Assembly (NCBI GenBank): GCA_963422745.1
Contig: OY730477.1
Location: 2,294,001-2,358,000 of the forward strand
Source of the DNA: G963422745 sp963422745
GTDB taxonomy: Bacteria > Actinomycetota > Acidimicrobiia > Acidimicrobiales > Aldehydirespiratoraceae
Reading direction: 5' to 3'
DNA: 64,000 nt
Part shown: one piece after another, positions 8,499-16,253 of the stretch
How the letters are laid out: each line of letters starts with the position of its first letter
Numbering within the stretch: the first letter of the stretch is position 1
Notes under the pieces: model-generated
Told to the model about the DNA's origin: nothing
The model's input: only the letters and a program-made list of their open reading frames with translations
The model's database searches: none
Made by a program: the position numbers and the translations under genes

Positions 8499-9098
8499 AT
8501 GAGCGAATCCGATTTCTTCGACGCCGTATACGCCCAAGCCGACGGCGACGAGGGATCGGTGCCATGGCAGCATGCGATCTCTCGCAGGTTCATCGCCGAC
8601 TGGCTCGATGCGTACGCCCCGACCGGTCACGAGCGGGTGGTGGTCGGTGCAGGCCTTGGCGACGACGCAGCGGCGCTCGCCCGCAAGGGGCTCGACGTCA
8701 CCGCCTTTGACGTCTCGCCGACCGCCGTCGAGTGGTCCGCGTCACGGCACGCGGAACTCGATGTCGACTGGCTGGTCGCCAACCTCTTCGAGCTTCCCGC
8801 CGAGTGGAGTGAGGCATTCGATCTCGTCGTCGAGGTCTTCACCATCCAGTCGATTCCGCCGGCTCGACAACCAGCGGCTGCCGACGCCATCCGACGGTTG
8901 CTCGCCGAGAACGGCACCCTGGTCGCGGTCATGCTCGTCCACAGCGGCGACAGCGAACCGGAAGGGCCTCCGTGGCCCCTGCATCCAACGACGCTTGCTC
9001 GGCTGACCGAGGACCTCGATGAGTCGAGGCGCCGCACGGAAGCACTGCACGGCGACACCACCGGCGTGCTCGTCGAGCTGACTCGCGATCGCTACTGA
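8499..9098 (+). CDS. Class I SAM-dependent methyltransferase
   Basis: A complete 199-residue gene with a Shine-Dalgarno-like AAGGA before its ATG. The SAM-binding motif I is VVVGAGLGDDAAALARKG (residues about 47-64), followed by motif II VTAFDVSPTAVEWS and the acidic post-motif DLVVEVFTIQSIPP. Size and motifs resemble small thiopurine- or tellurite-resistance-type methyltransferases. It is 9 bases downstream of the broken monooxygenase and is the only intact gene in the decayed stretch, so it is either still selected or newly orphaned. Substrate unknown. Confidence 0.82.
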   Translation: MSESDFFDAVYAQADGDEGSVPWQHAISRRFIADWLDAYAPTGHERVVVGAGLGDDAAALARKGLDVTAFDVSPTAVEWSASRHAELDVDWLVANLFELPAEWSEAFDLVVEVFTIQSIPPARQPAAADAIRRLLAENGTLVAVMLVHSGDSEPEGPPWPLHPTTLARLTEDLDESRRRTEALHGDTTGVLVELTRDRY

Positions 9099-9192
9099 CT
9101 CCGCCCCGGCGCGCCCCGACCGCCACCCCAACCTGATCTCATCCGACCATCAACCCACGCATGGGTGATTGGATCGGGTTGGACGAGACCGG

Positions 9193-9330
9193 TTGACACT
9201 CACCAGGAGTCTCTCCGTACGCGCCGAAGCCGCCATCGAACTCTTCCGAACCGCAGCGCCCGTCGACTACGACCAACTTCGCCACGACCTCGACCGCTCT
9301 GCCGATCAGATCATCGTCCCCCATGCCTAA
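9193..9330 (+). pseudogene. Antitoxin remnant of a VapBC-type toxin-antitoxin pair
   Basis: The frame LTLTRSLSVRAEAAIELF continuing to VDYDQLRHDLDRSADQI and a TAA at 9328 resembles the C-terminal toxin-binding half of small type II antitoxins. A stop codon just upstream and the absence of an N-terminal DNA-binding part indicate that only the 3' end survives. Its stop overlaps the start of the PIN-domain fragment, the typical layout of a toxin-antitoxin operon. Assignment to VapB rests mainly on that neighbour. Confidence 0.45.
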
Positions 9331-9436
9331 CGGCGACCGACCCGAGCGCGGACTACTAGACACATCGGTCGTCATCGACCTCGAGACACCCGAGGCTGCT
9401 AGTGAATCTCCGCCGATTTTCCCATCGCTGCGGTGA
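9323..9436 (+). pseudogene. VapC-like PIN-domain toxin, N-terminal remnant
   Basis: The ATG at 9323 overlaps the antitoxin stop. The first residues contain RGLLDTSVVIDLE, the classic PIN-domain opening with the first catalytic Asp (LLDTSVVID). After ETPEA the frame runs into antisense of the RraA-like gene and stops, so the remaining acidic residues of the RNase active site are lost. The 3' end was probably removed when the catabolic operon end was placed here. Confidence 0.65.
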
Positions 9437-10118
9437 GGGTCTCGATATCGAAGCCGCTGGACCGGATCGCGTCGAGGATCACCGCTTCTCGCCGGATAAT
9501 CGTTTCTATGGCGTCAGGCAGCAGCGGAGCTATCTCCGCTGGGATCACGACTGCGCCGTGCTTGTCGGCGTGAACCAGGCTTGCGTGCTCGACGACCATG
9601 CCGAAGATGTCCACCTCACAGCCGATATCGACCACGTGGACATAGGAATGACTAGGGCTCAGGCTGGCCCCCAGGAGGTTGAATCCCTCGGCGCACTGAT
9701 CAAGGTCTCGGATCGCACCGTTGGTGACGGCACCCAGTGAGCCGAGTCCCAAATGCAAAGCGGTGTGGACTTCTCCCCACCACGCAGCCGTGCCTGGCTG
9801 GGCATCAACGTCTTGCACCACAACAATTGTCGGCCCTGGTCCCTGCGCCGCGTACTCGTAATACTCCAGCGACTTGCGCCGCTTCTCCTCGGCGCTGACG
9901 CCCACGACCGATCGAATCATCGCCGTGCGCGCATACCCAACCATCGGAGGCAGGGTCGGGTCGACGGCGAGCAGAGTGTTACGCGTGAACCCGGTGGCGC
10001 GGGACCGGTCGGGGGCTGCGATCTCGAGCGCGTTGCAGATCGTCGGGGTGTCGAATCCCGCCAGCGCAGCCCGAAGGTCCTCGTCGATGGTCTTGTGCTC
10101 GCTGATCGTGTCGATCAC
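9399..10118 (-). CDS. RraA-family protein (4-hydroxy-4-methyl-2-oxoglutarate aldolase-like)
   Basis: A 239-residue protein with the RraA fold signatures GFDTPTICNALE near the N-terminus, GAVTNGAIRDLDQC in the middle and VHADKHGAVVIP near the end. Family members are metal-dependent aldolases or decarboxylases of oxo-acids (HMG aldolase, oxaloacetate decarboxylase) as well as the RNase E inhibitor; in a catabolic operon the aldolase/decarboxylase role is more likely. It is the distal gene of the LacI-controlled operon, 30 bases after the SnoaL-like gene. Short 19-bp duplicated sequence (TATCCCTTGA) lies in that gap. Confidence 0.85.
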   Translation of the reverse strand: MIDTISEHKTIDEDLRAALAGFDTPTICNALEIAAPDRSRATGFTRNTLLAVDPTLPPMVGYARTAMIRSVVGVSAEEKRRKSLEYYEYAAQGPGPTIVVVQDVDAQPGTAAWWGEVHTALHLGLGSLGAVTNGAIRDLDQCAEGFNLLGASLSPSHSYVHVVDIGCEVDIFGMVVEHASLVHADKHGAVVIPAEIAPLLPDAIETIIRREAVILDAIRSSGFDIETLTAAMGKSAEIH

Positions 10119-10148
10119 GACGTCTCTCCCTATCCCTTGAATCGTTCG

Positions 10149-11120
10149 CTATCCCTTGAACAATCGGATCTGACGATGAATAGCCAGCTCGTCGATCAGC
10201 ACCCACTCCCGGATGATCTGCTGGTCGATCACCTCGACATGGCTGATGCCCATGATGTGAATCGGCGCACCGGACGGGTTGCCGAATGCGCCAGCACCGT
10301 CGTGGGTTCCCCGGACACTCCAACGTGCTGCGACGCGCAGCGGGTAGCCCGGATCGTCTCGGCCGATCAGATGATCCACCACAAAATGCGCATCCGGGAC
10401 TGCGGAAACCAGGCCGATCCAGAACCTGGTCGCCGCGGTCTTGCCGCTCTCGCCGAAGCCGCCCGGCAACTCCAAAGCAACCGCATCATTGTAGTTCGCG
10501 TCGACGACGCGATAATCGCTGCGCCAGATCGACTCCAGAGTGTCGGCGTAAGAGAGGGCATAGTCGGAGGTTTCTTCGGGGGTGACATACGAGCCAACGA
10601 CGTCGAGTTCGGGCGTGAACACCTGCGGCGTGCGGCCCGCGTCCATCTCTGTTGCGATCGAGGCGGCCGCGAACTCCCCGACGTCATGGCCGAGCTGACG
10701 GATGATCGCTCCGTGGTCGCGGACCAACCATTCCTCGCACACCTGCTCGGCTCTGAGGACCGTGTCGGCGATCGTGCGAACCTTGACCCGCTTGCCTGTC
10801 GGCGGGCCGAACATGCCGTGTCCTTTGTGGTGCATCGGCGAGACGATCCGGTGAGACGAGTAGTAGCAGCCGGTGTCGTCGTCACCGGTCCAGATCACAT
10901 CCTCGCCGAGAAGTCGACGATCGGGGAACTGATGCAAAGTCGCGTTCGTCGCGGCGATCACGGTGTCAATACCCTGGGTCACCCCCATCGGCGTCCTGAC
11001 GATGTTGTCGTCGGAGTAGTAATCGCGGATTCGTGCGATGCCGCGCTCTTCCCAAATACGTTTCGTTGATTTCAGGATGTAGTCGGGAACCGACGTGTAC
11101 TCCGGATCAAAGTCTTTCAA
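10149..11120 (-). CDS. Tandem SnoaL-like (NTF2-fold) ester cyclase-type protein A
   Basis: Two NTF2-like domains in one chain; each ends with the EWVLIDE / EWLVRDHG-type strand seen in SnoaL-like ester cyclases. Landmarks are DYILKSTKRIWEERGIARI, TPMGVTQGIDTVIAATNATL, FPDRRLLGEDVIW and GISHVEVIDQQIIREWVLID. The family's usual N-terminus (LKDFDP) directly follows a TTG, taken here as the start; a further TTG lies 54 bases upstream. The region just upstream contains two 15-bp tandem duplications (GTGGCTATCCA and GGTCAAAAAG) that may have displaced the original start. Function unknown; part of the ABC-transporter operon. Confidence 0.72.
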   Translation of the reverse strand: MKDFDPEYTSVPDYILKSTKRIWEERGIARIRDYYSDDNIVRTPMGVTQGIDTVIAATNATLHQFPDRRLLGEDVIWTGDDDTGCYYSSHRIVSPMHHKGHGMFGPPTGKRVKVRTIADTVLRAEQVCEEWLVRDHGAIIRQLGHDVGEFAAASIATEMDAGRTPQVFTPELDVVGSYVTPEETSDYALSYADTLESIWRSDYRVVDANYNDAVALELPGGFGESGKTAATRFWIGLVSAVPDAHFVVDHLIGRDDPGYPLRVAARWSVRGTHDGAGAFGNPSGAPIHIMGISHVEVIDQQIIREWVLIDELAIHRQIRLFKG

Positions 11121-11255
11121 TGTGGCTATCCATGTGGTGGCTATCCAACTGTTGGTCAAAAAGCATGTGGTCAAAAAGGATGTGTCTGAAGCAGCGATTA
11201 TGCAGCATTAGCGACGGCGGAGGGATCTCGTAGACAAGCACAGCGCTCGCTGCGG

Positions 11256-12281
11256 TCAACAGATCTGCGAATGCATGCGTTCGAATAGGTCGACACCCAT
11301 CTGGGCGAACAGGTGAACCATGTCGACGAAGACCCAATTCTCCACGAACTGCTCACCGTCAAGCTTCCACCAGTCAAGGCCGTTGAAGTCGATCGCGTTG
11401 CCGGCGGCTTCGACGCCGCGGTAGCCGCCGGTGTGGCGTGCCTTCACCCCGGCCCAACCGGGTCCGCCGCAGTAGTTGCCTTCGGCGATTAAGGCGTCGA
11501 GGTCCTGAACCCGGCGGTCGGGGAAGGCGACAAGCCAGGGGCGTTGGTGATGGTTTTCGAAGTCTTCGAGGCTCATACAGGCGCCGATCCCGCCTGGTCC
11601 GTACCAGCGTAGGTCCGGGTGAAAGTACTCGGCCAAGCCCATCGACGACAGGTCGCCTTGGTCGTAGATGTTGAGCCCGTCGAAGATGAACCTCCGAATC
11701 CGTTTCAGGCAAGAATCAGACAGGGAGTCGTTCTGCGGCTCGAGCAGTACGCCGTCGCCGTCGACCGGTGGCGGGTACAGCCCGTCGATTCCCGGAGTTG
11801 GGTCCAAGACATCGAAACCTGCCTGTTGCATCAGGTCCACGACATCAACAAGAAAGAAGACCTCATCGATCTTGCCATCGGTGACCCGGCAGAACTCACC
11901 CCAACGGATTGTGACCGGCCCGCCGGTAGCAGGGATTTCTAGGTAGTCCTCGGCGAACGTGGCCCGCAACACGCCCGTGGCGGTCACCCACCGATGTCCG
12001 TCCTTGCTGATGTCGCCGTCAACGCGGCCATTGGACGTACCCGCAAAGAAAATGAAAATCTCGCGCTCGAGATCTGGGAACGAGCGCATCAACGGCTCCC
12101 ACGCTTGTGTCAGGAAACGGTCCGGACCCTTAAGGCTGCCGACCGGTACTTGGCCATGCCAACGCAAATTGTCGGCCATCGCAGCAACGGCATCGGCTCG
12201 CTGTTCAGAGTTACTTTGATCAAGCGCAGCCCAATATTTGAGCACCAACGACTTGTTCGCTTGGTGGGCAACATCGGTCAT
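11256..12281 (-). CDS. Tandem SnoaL-like protein B
   Basis: A 341-residue protein with two SnoaL/NTF2-like domains, one with WEPLMRSFPDLEREIF and GEFCRVTDGKIDEVFFLVDV, the other with HPDLRWYGPGGIGACMSLED, HQRPWLVAFPDRR and QFVENWVFVDMVHLFAQMGV. The start at 12281 (MTDVAHQANKS) is chosen because it aligns with the start of protein C (MSFSNQNNK) and avoids overlapping the upstream gene. Closely related to C and D, so the set arose by duplication. SnoaL-like proteins include polyketide cyclases, hydrolases and isomerases that use a His/Asp pair; the reaction here cannot be assigned. Confidence 0.78.
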   Translation of the reverse strand: MTDVAHQANKSLVLKYWAALDQSNSEQRADAVAAMADNLRWHGQVPVGSLKGPDRFLTQAWEPLMRSFPDLEREIFIFFAGTSNGRVDGDISKDGHRWVTATGVLRATFAEDYLEIPATGGPVTIRWGEFCRVTDGKIDEVFFLVDVVDLMQQAGFDVLDPTPGIDGLYPPPVDGDGVLLEPQNDSLSDSCLKRIRRFIFDGLNIYDQGDLSSMGLAEYFHPDLRWYGPGGIGACMSLEDFENHHQRPWLVAFPDRRVQDLDALIAEGNYCGGPGWAGVKARHTGGYRGVEAAGNAIDFNGLDWWKLDGEQFVENWVFVDMVHLFAQMGVDLFERMHSQIC

Positions 12282-12357
12282 TGATCGGTTTTCTGTATTG
12301 TCTGTTTGCATGTGGTGGCTGATAACGGCCAGCGGTTCCGGTACCGAGTACGCGTCG

Positions 12358-13437
12358 TCACCACCACCCCTTGGCTTTGCGCTCATCAATCAGGATCGAG
12401 AGCCGCTCCATCAGGTCAACACCCATCTGGCGGGCAAGGTCGATGAGATCAATGGGGACCCAGTTCTCGATCAGCAGATCGTTCGGTCCTCGCTTCCACC
12501 AATCGAAGTCGCGCAACGTCAAGAGCTTGCCCGTCGCCGGGATACCCGCGTAGGTGCCATGATGGTACGAGAACGGCACATCCCAGATACCCCCGCAGGC
12601 GTAGCAGCCCTCGCCCACGAACCCCATAACACTCCCGGAATCGGCGTCGGCGCTGAGTCCTCGATCACCGAAACCTTCAAGCCATGGCCGCTGATGGAAG
12701 TCCTCAAACTCTTCGAGCGTGTAACATCGGCCGATACCGGAGTAGCCGTACCACTTCATGTCTCGCGTCCAGTACTGCCACTGCTCCATTCGGGTCATGT
12801 CGGCACCATCACGATCGCGGACGTAGCGTTCAAGTCCGCTCCCCATGGCAGCCACAAGCTGAAGGGTTTTTCGCCCTTCAGCAGGGTCCTGGTCGATCAA
12901 CAAAATGCCGTCACCCGCAGCTGGCGGCGGGACCTTGCCACCATCGGCGCCCGGTGACGGCGGCAGCACCTCATAACCAGCCTGGCGCATGACCGAAAGA
13001 ATGTCGAACATGACGTAACTCTCGGCGATCTTGTTTTCGCGCATCAAATAGAACTGCGCGAAGTACATGTGAGTCTTCTTCTTGGAGGCGGGAATACCCA
13101 GCCAGTCCTCACAAAAGGTTCCGATGAGATGACCACAACCCGACACCCACTCGGTGTCGGCGTTACTGGCGAAACGCGACCTGCCATCGTCGATGCCACC
13201 CATGAAGATGTCCGGGACGCGCTGCAGGTCTGGAAACGCACGCAGCAGCGGCTCCCAGAAATCCGCAATCAGCGCATCAACACCCAACAGCCGGTCGATC
13301 GGTGCGGACCCGTTCCAGTCAACGTCGCTATGGCAAGCCGCACGAACGACGTCGGGGATCTGATCGTTTGGAACGTGATTCAGTTTCTGCCAATAATCCC
13401 AAACGGCAGCCTTGTTGTTCTGGTTCGAAAAAGACAT
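12358..13437 (-). CDS. Tandem SnoaL-like protein C
   Basis: A 359-residue double-domain protein of the same family as B: WEPLLRAFPDLQRVPDIF, YFAQFYLMRENKIAESYVMF, then MKWYGYSGIGRCYTLEEFED, HQRPWLEGFGDR and ENWVPIDLIDLARQMGVDLM. The ATG at 13437 matches the B start. Its C-terminal half contains GEGCYACGGIWD, aligned with GNYCGGPGWAG in B and GNYACFFGWPN in D, so this loop is a family hallmark. It lies 76 bases before B and 14 bases after the MetE-like gene in the operon. Role unknown. Confidence 0.78.
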   Translation of the reverse strand: MSFSNQNNKAAVWDYWQKLNHVPNDQIPDVVRAACHSDVDWNGSAPIDRLLGVDALIADFWEPLLRAFPDLQRVPDIFMGGIDDGRSRFASNADTEWVSGCGHLIGTFCEDWLGIPASKKKTHMYFAQFYLMRENKIAESYVMFDILSVMRQAGYEVLPPSPGADGGKVPPPAAGDGILLIDQDPAEGRKTLQLVAAMGSGLERYVRDRDGADMTRMEQWQYWTRDMKWYGYSGIGRCYTLEEFEDFHQRPWLEGFGDRGLSADADSGSVMGFVGEGCYACGGIWDVPFSYHHGTYAGIPATGKLLTLRDFDWWKRGPNDLLIENWVPIDLIDLARQMGVDLMERLSILIDERKAKGWW

Positions 13438-13451
13438 CACTTTGCGGGTTC

Positions 13452-14594
13452 TCACCAAAGACGCTGCGAGGCGATCGCCGCACCCGCTGCGAGGGCCCCA
13501 AGCTTCTCATAGGCTATTTCGGGATCGATTCCGGCGTAGCCCGCGAACGTAGAAAAACCGCAGTCGCTGCCTGCCATGACCCGTTCTCTGCCAACGATGC
13601 GTGTGAACCGTTGAATTCTCTGTGCGACGAGTTCGGGATGCTCCACGAAGTGCGTTGTGGTGTCGATCACCCCGGGTATAAGGATCTTCTCATCGGGGAT
13701 TTCAACCTCGGCGAACGTCGCCCATTCGTGCGCGTGCCTAGGGTTTGCGGCCTCAAAAAGCAGCGCCTGCGGCTTCGCTTTCAGCGCGATCGGTAACACC
13801 TGCGACATCGGAGCGTCGTGAGTGTGTGGACCCTCGTAGTTACCCCAGCAGATATGCAGTCGCATCCGGTCGGCGTCGATGTTGCGCACAGCGAAGTTCA
13901 AGGCCTCAACATGGACCTGGGCGAGCGCTTCGTACTCGGCGTCGGAGTTGTCCTTGAACATCATGTGGCGCCCCAACCCGAGATCAGGCGAATCAAGTTG
14001 CAGAACGAACCCAGCCTCAACGATCGCTTCGTATTCTGTTCGCATCGCTTCGGCGAGCGCAGCGAGGTACGTCTCATGGTCGCCGTAATGCGCATCGGGT
14101 TGGAACAAAGCGATGACACCCGGAGAGGCCGCGTTCATGAAAGCGTCGTGGGGGTTGTGTCCGTCAACCGCGGCGGTGAAGTTGGTTATGTCTTCGCGGC
14201 ATGGTCCCATGTCTTTCACGGTGACGGGACCGACGCATTGGGGCCGTTTGTAGGTTGGTGTCCCTCCGGTGCGTGCCTGGCGTTCAAGGAATGATGGGTG
14301 GTCCTCAAGATCCGCAGGGGCGCGCCTGGGACTGTCACCAGCGAAACCCGTTATCCGGTCCTTGATATAGGTGGCATAGGAAAGCTTGCTCATCTCTCCG
14401 TCGCTGACAACATCAACCCCCACACCCACCTGCTGTGCGACCACGTCGTTGACTGCCTTGGTTATCTCGGCCTTGTGGGCAGCTAGGTCAATGGTTTCTT
14501 GGTTCTCGATGGCAAACACACCACGAGTCACGGTGTCTGAACGTGGCAAAGAACCCACGTGAGTAGTCAAGATACGGTCGGTGCTGGTCTTCAT
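13452..14594 (-). CDS. Cobalamin-independent methionine synthase (MetE C-terminal)-like protein
   Basis: A 380-residue TIM-barrel protein resembling the catalytic C-terminal half of MetE and epoxyalkane:CoM transferases. It opens with TTHVGSLPRSD and has QVGVGVDVVSDGEMSKLSYA; the zinc-site region appears as LHICWGNYEGPHTHD (His and Cys) and a late GSDCGF Cys. Without the N-terminal MetE half it is not a standard methionine synthase; stand-alone versions in catabolic operons probably move methyl or alkyl groups to or from thiols. It overlaps the transporter ATPase gene by 4 bases (ATGA), indicating translational coupling. Confidence 0.82.
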   Translation of the reverse strand: MKTSTDRILTTHVGSLPRSDTVTRGVFAIENQETIDLAAHKAEITKAVNDVVAQQVGVGVDVVSDGEMSKLSYATYIKDRITGFAGDSPRRAPADLEDHPSFLERQARTGGTPTYKRPQCVGPVTVKDMGPCREDITNFTAAVDGHNPHDAFMNAASPGVIALFQPDAHYGDHETYLAALAEAMRTEYEAIVEAGFVLQLDSPDLGLGRHMMFKDNSDAEYEALAQVHVEALNFAVRNIDADRMRLHICWGNYEGPHTHDAPMSQVLPIALKAKPQALLFEAANPRHAHEWATFAEVEIPDEKILIPGVIDTTTHFVEHPELVAQRIQRFTRIVGRERVMAGSDCGFSTFAGYAGIDPEIAYEKLGALAAGAAIASQRLW

Positions 14595-15763
14595 GTACGG
14601 ATCGCTAGATGAGTCGAACGGTCAAAGAAATGCATGTGTTCAGTGGACACATTAACCTTGACACGGTCACCGTTACGTGCCCGGGTGGCTGCGGAGAATC
14701 GCGCAGTGCAACGACTCTCGTGTTCGTCGCCTAGTTCATCAAGGGCATCAGGATCGCCGCTGTCAACCGTCGTTGCCTGCAAAGAGAAATGCATAAGCGT
14801 CTCAGCGCCGAGCGCTTCTCTGATGTCGATCGTTACATCAAGTTGCTGATCGACCCGATGATCGGTCACAACAGCGCCGTCCTCAAGGTCCTCGGGGCGG
14901 ATACCCACCACCAGCGGAGCACCAACATGGCCATATAAGGCAGGCCGCAACGCCAGCACCGACTCATCAATAACCAAAGTGTGCGCGCCGATCTCAACGA
15001 CGTAACCATCCCCGGACTGGCGCAGGGTTGCCTCAAAGAGGTTCATAGACGGCGACCCGATAAACGCCGCCACAAACACATTGTCGGGCTTGTCGTAAAG
15101 ATCCTCGGGTGCCGCTACCTGCTGCAGCACACCATCTTTGATAACTGCCACACGATCACCCATGGTCATCGCCTCCACCTGGTCATGGGTGACATAAAAC
15201 GTGGTGACCCCAAGGTCGCGCTGGATGCCTGCAATATCCGCACGCATCTGGACCCGCAACTTAGCGTCGAGGTTGGAAAGCGGCTCGTCCAACAAGAAAA
15301 GCTTCGGCTCACGCACAATGGCGCGCCCCATGGCCACCCGCTGACGCTGACCGCCCGAAAGATTGGCGGGCTTCTTGTCAAGCTGCTCGGTTAGCTCAAG
15401 AACCTCCGCCGCACGGGCCACTACCTGCTTGCGTTCGGCTTTGTTGACCTTCCGCAGCCGCAAAGGAAACCCTATGTTCTCCTCGACCGTCATCTGGGGA
15501 TACAGCGCATAGTTCTGGAACACCATCGCGATATCACGGTCCTTGGGCTGCACATCATTAACGCGCCGATCGCCAACATAGAGATCACCCTCAGTGATCT
15601 CCTCAAGCCCAGCGATCATTCGAAGCGCGGTGGACTTGCCGCATCCCGAAGGACCAACAAGCACCATGAACTCTCCGTCGCGGAGATCCAGGCTCAGGTC
15701 CGTCACTGCTTGGAAACCGTTCGGGTACACCTTCGTGAGCCTGTCGAGCCTGACCTCAGCCAT
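14591..15763 (-). CDS. Carbohydrate-type ABC transporter ATP-binding protein (MalK/UgpC-like)
   Basis: A 390-residue ATPase: Walker A GPSGCGKST, Q-loop VFQNYALYPQMTV, signature LSGGQRQRVAMGRAIV, Walker B LFLLDEPLSNLD and the H-loop VTHDQ, followed by a C-terminal TOBE regulatory region with VVGIRPEDLED. The start at MAEVRLDRLTK gives an 8-base overlap with the upstream SnoaL-like gene. It powers import together with the two permeases and the binding lipoprotein of the same operon. Having the ATPase separated from the permeases by two SnoaL-like genes is unusual for this transporter class. Confidence 0.92.
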   Translation of the reverse strand: MAEVRLDRLTKVYPNGFQAVTDLSLDLRDGEFMVLVGPSGCGKSTALRMIAGLEEITEGDLYVGDRRVNDVQPKDRDIAMVFQNYALYPQMTVEENIGFPLRLRKVNKAERKQVVARAAEVLELTEQLDKKPANLSGGQRQRVAMGRAIVREPKLFLLDEPLSNLDAKLRVQMRADIAGIQRDLGVTTFYVTHDQVEAMTMGDRVAVIKDGVLQQVAAPEDLYDKPDNVFVAAFIGSPSMNLFEATLRQSGDGYVVEIGAHTLVIDESVLALRPALYGHVGAPLVVGIRPEDLEDGAVVTDHRVDQQLDVTIDIREALGAETLMHFSLQATTVDSGDPDALDELGDEHESRCTARFSAATRARNGDRVKVNVSTEHMHFFDRSTHLAIRT

Positions 15764-16253
15764 CGAACTTCTCCCATCCCTCGCCGTCGAAACAGTCAAC
15801 CCCCAACTGTGAGAGCACATGCGCGAAGTCAACCATCACCCAGTTGTTGACGATCTTGCCATCTACCACCTTGTAGAAGTCCATATACCTGATCTCGATC
15901 CGTTTGCCGGTCGGGGCTAAGCCCATGAACTCACCGCCGTGGATTGCCTCCTGGCGACCGAAAGACGCGGCCCACTCCCCCATGAACAAGCGGGCCTCAT
16001 CAATGCAAACCTTGTCATGAAACGCTGCTTGGAACGGACGCTGCCAGTTGTCTTGAAACTCGCGCAACCCGTTCTTGGTGCCACAGCCGGTGTTGCCCAT
16101 CCAACGGAAGCTCTCGGCGAAGAACTCGCCGATGTCGTCAATTCGATGATCGTTGAGCCCGTCAACCATCCCTTCGATGACCGCGCGGGTTGCCTCGGTT
16201 TTGGACATGTCCGTCCCCAAAGACAGCTCCGCTTGCTGTGGCGATGCCTTCAC
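15756..16253 (-). CDS. Single-domain SnoaL-like ester cyclase-type protein
   Basis: A 165-residue single NTF2-like domain: FFAESFRWMGNTGCGTKNGL, FQDNWQRPFQAAFHDK, GEFMGLAPTGKRIEIRYMDF and VDGKIVNNWVMVDFAHVLSQ. It corresponds to one half of the double-domain proteins. The ATG overlaps the stop of protein D by 4 bases; a second in-frame ATG 45 bases in is possible. It sits inside the transporter gene set, so it probably acts on the imported compound or its immediate product. Confidence 0.8.
   Translation of the reverse strand: MKASPQQAELSLGTDMSKTEATRAVIEGMVDGLNDHRIDDIGEFFAESFRWMGNTGCGTKNGLREFQDNWQRPFQAAFHDKVCIDEARLFMGEWAASFGRQEAIHGGEFMGLAPTGKRIEIRYMDFYKVVDGKIVNNWVMVDFAHVLSQLGVDCFDGEGWEKFDG

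Noticed and set aside
9753..11069. A 438-codon plus-strand open frame opposite the RraA-like and SnoaL-like genes
   Set aside because: It is antisense to two well-supported genes, has no family motif and is explained by the high GC content.
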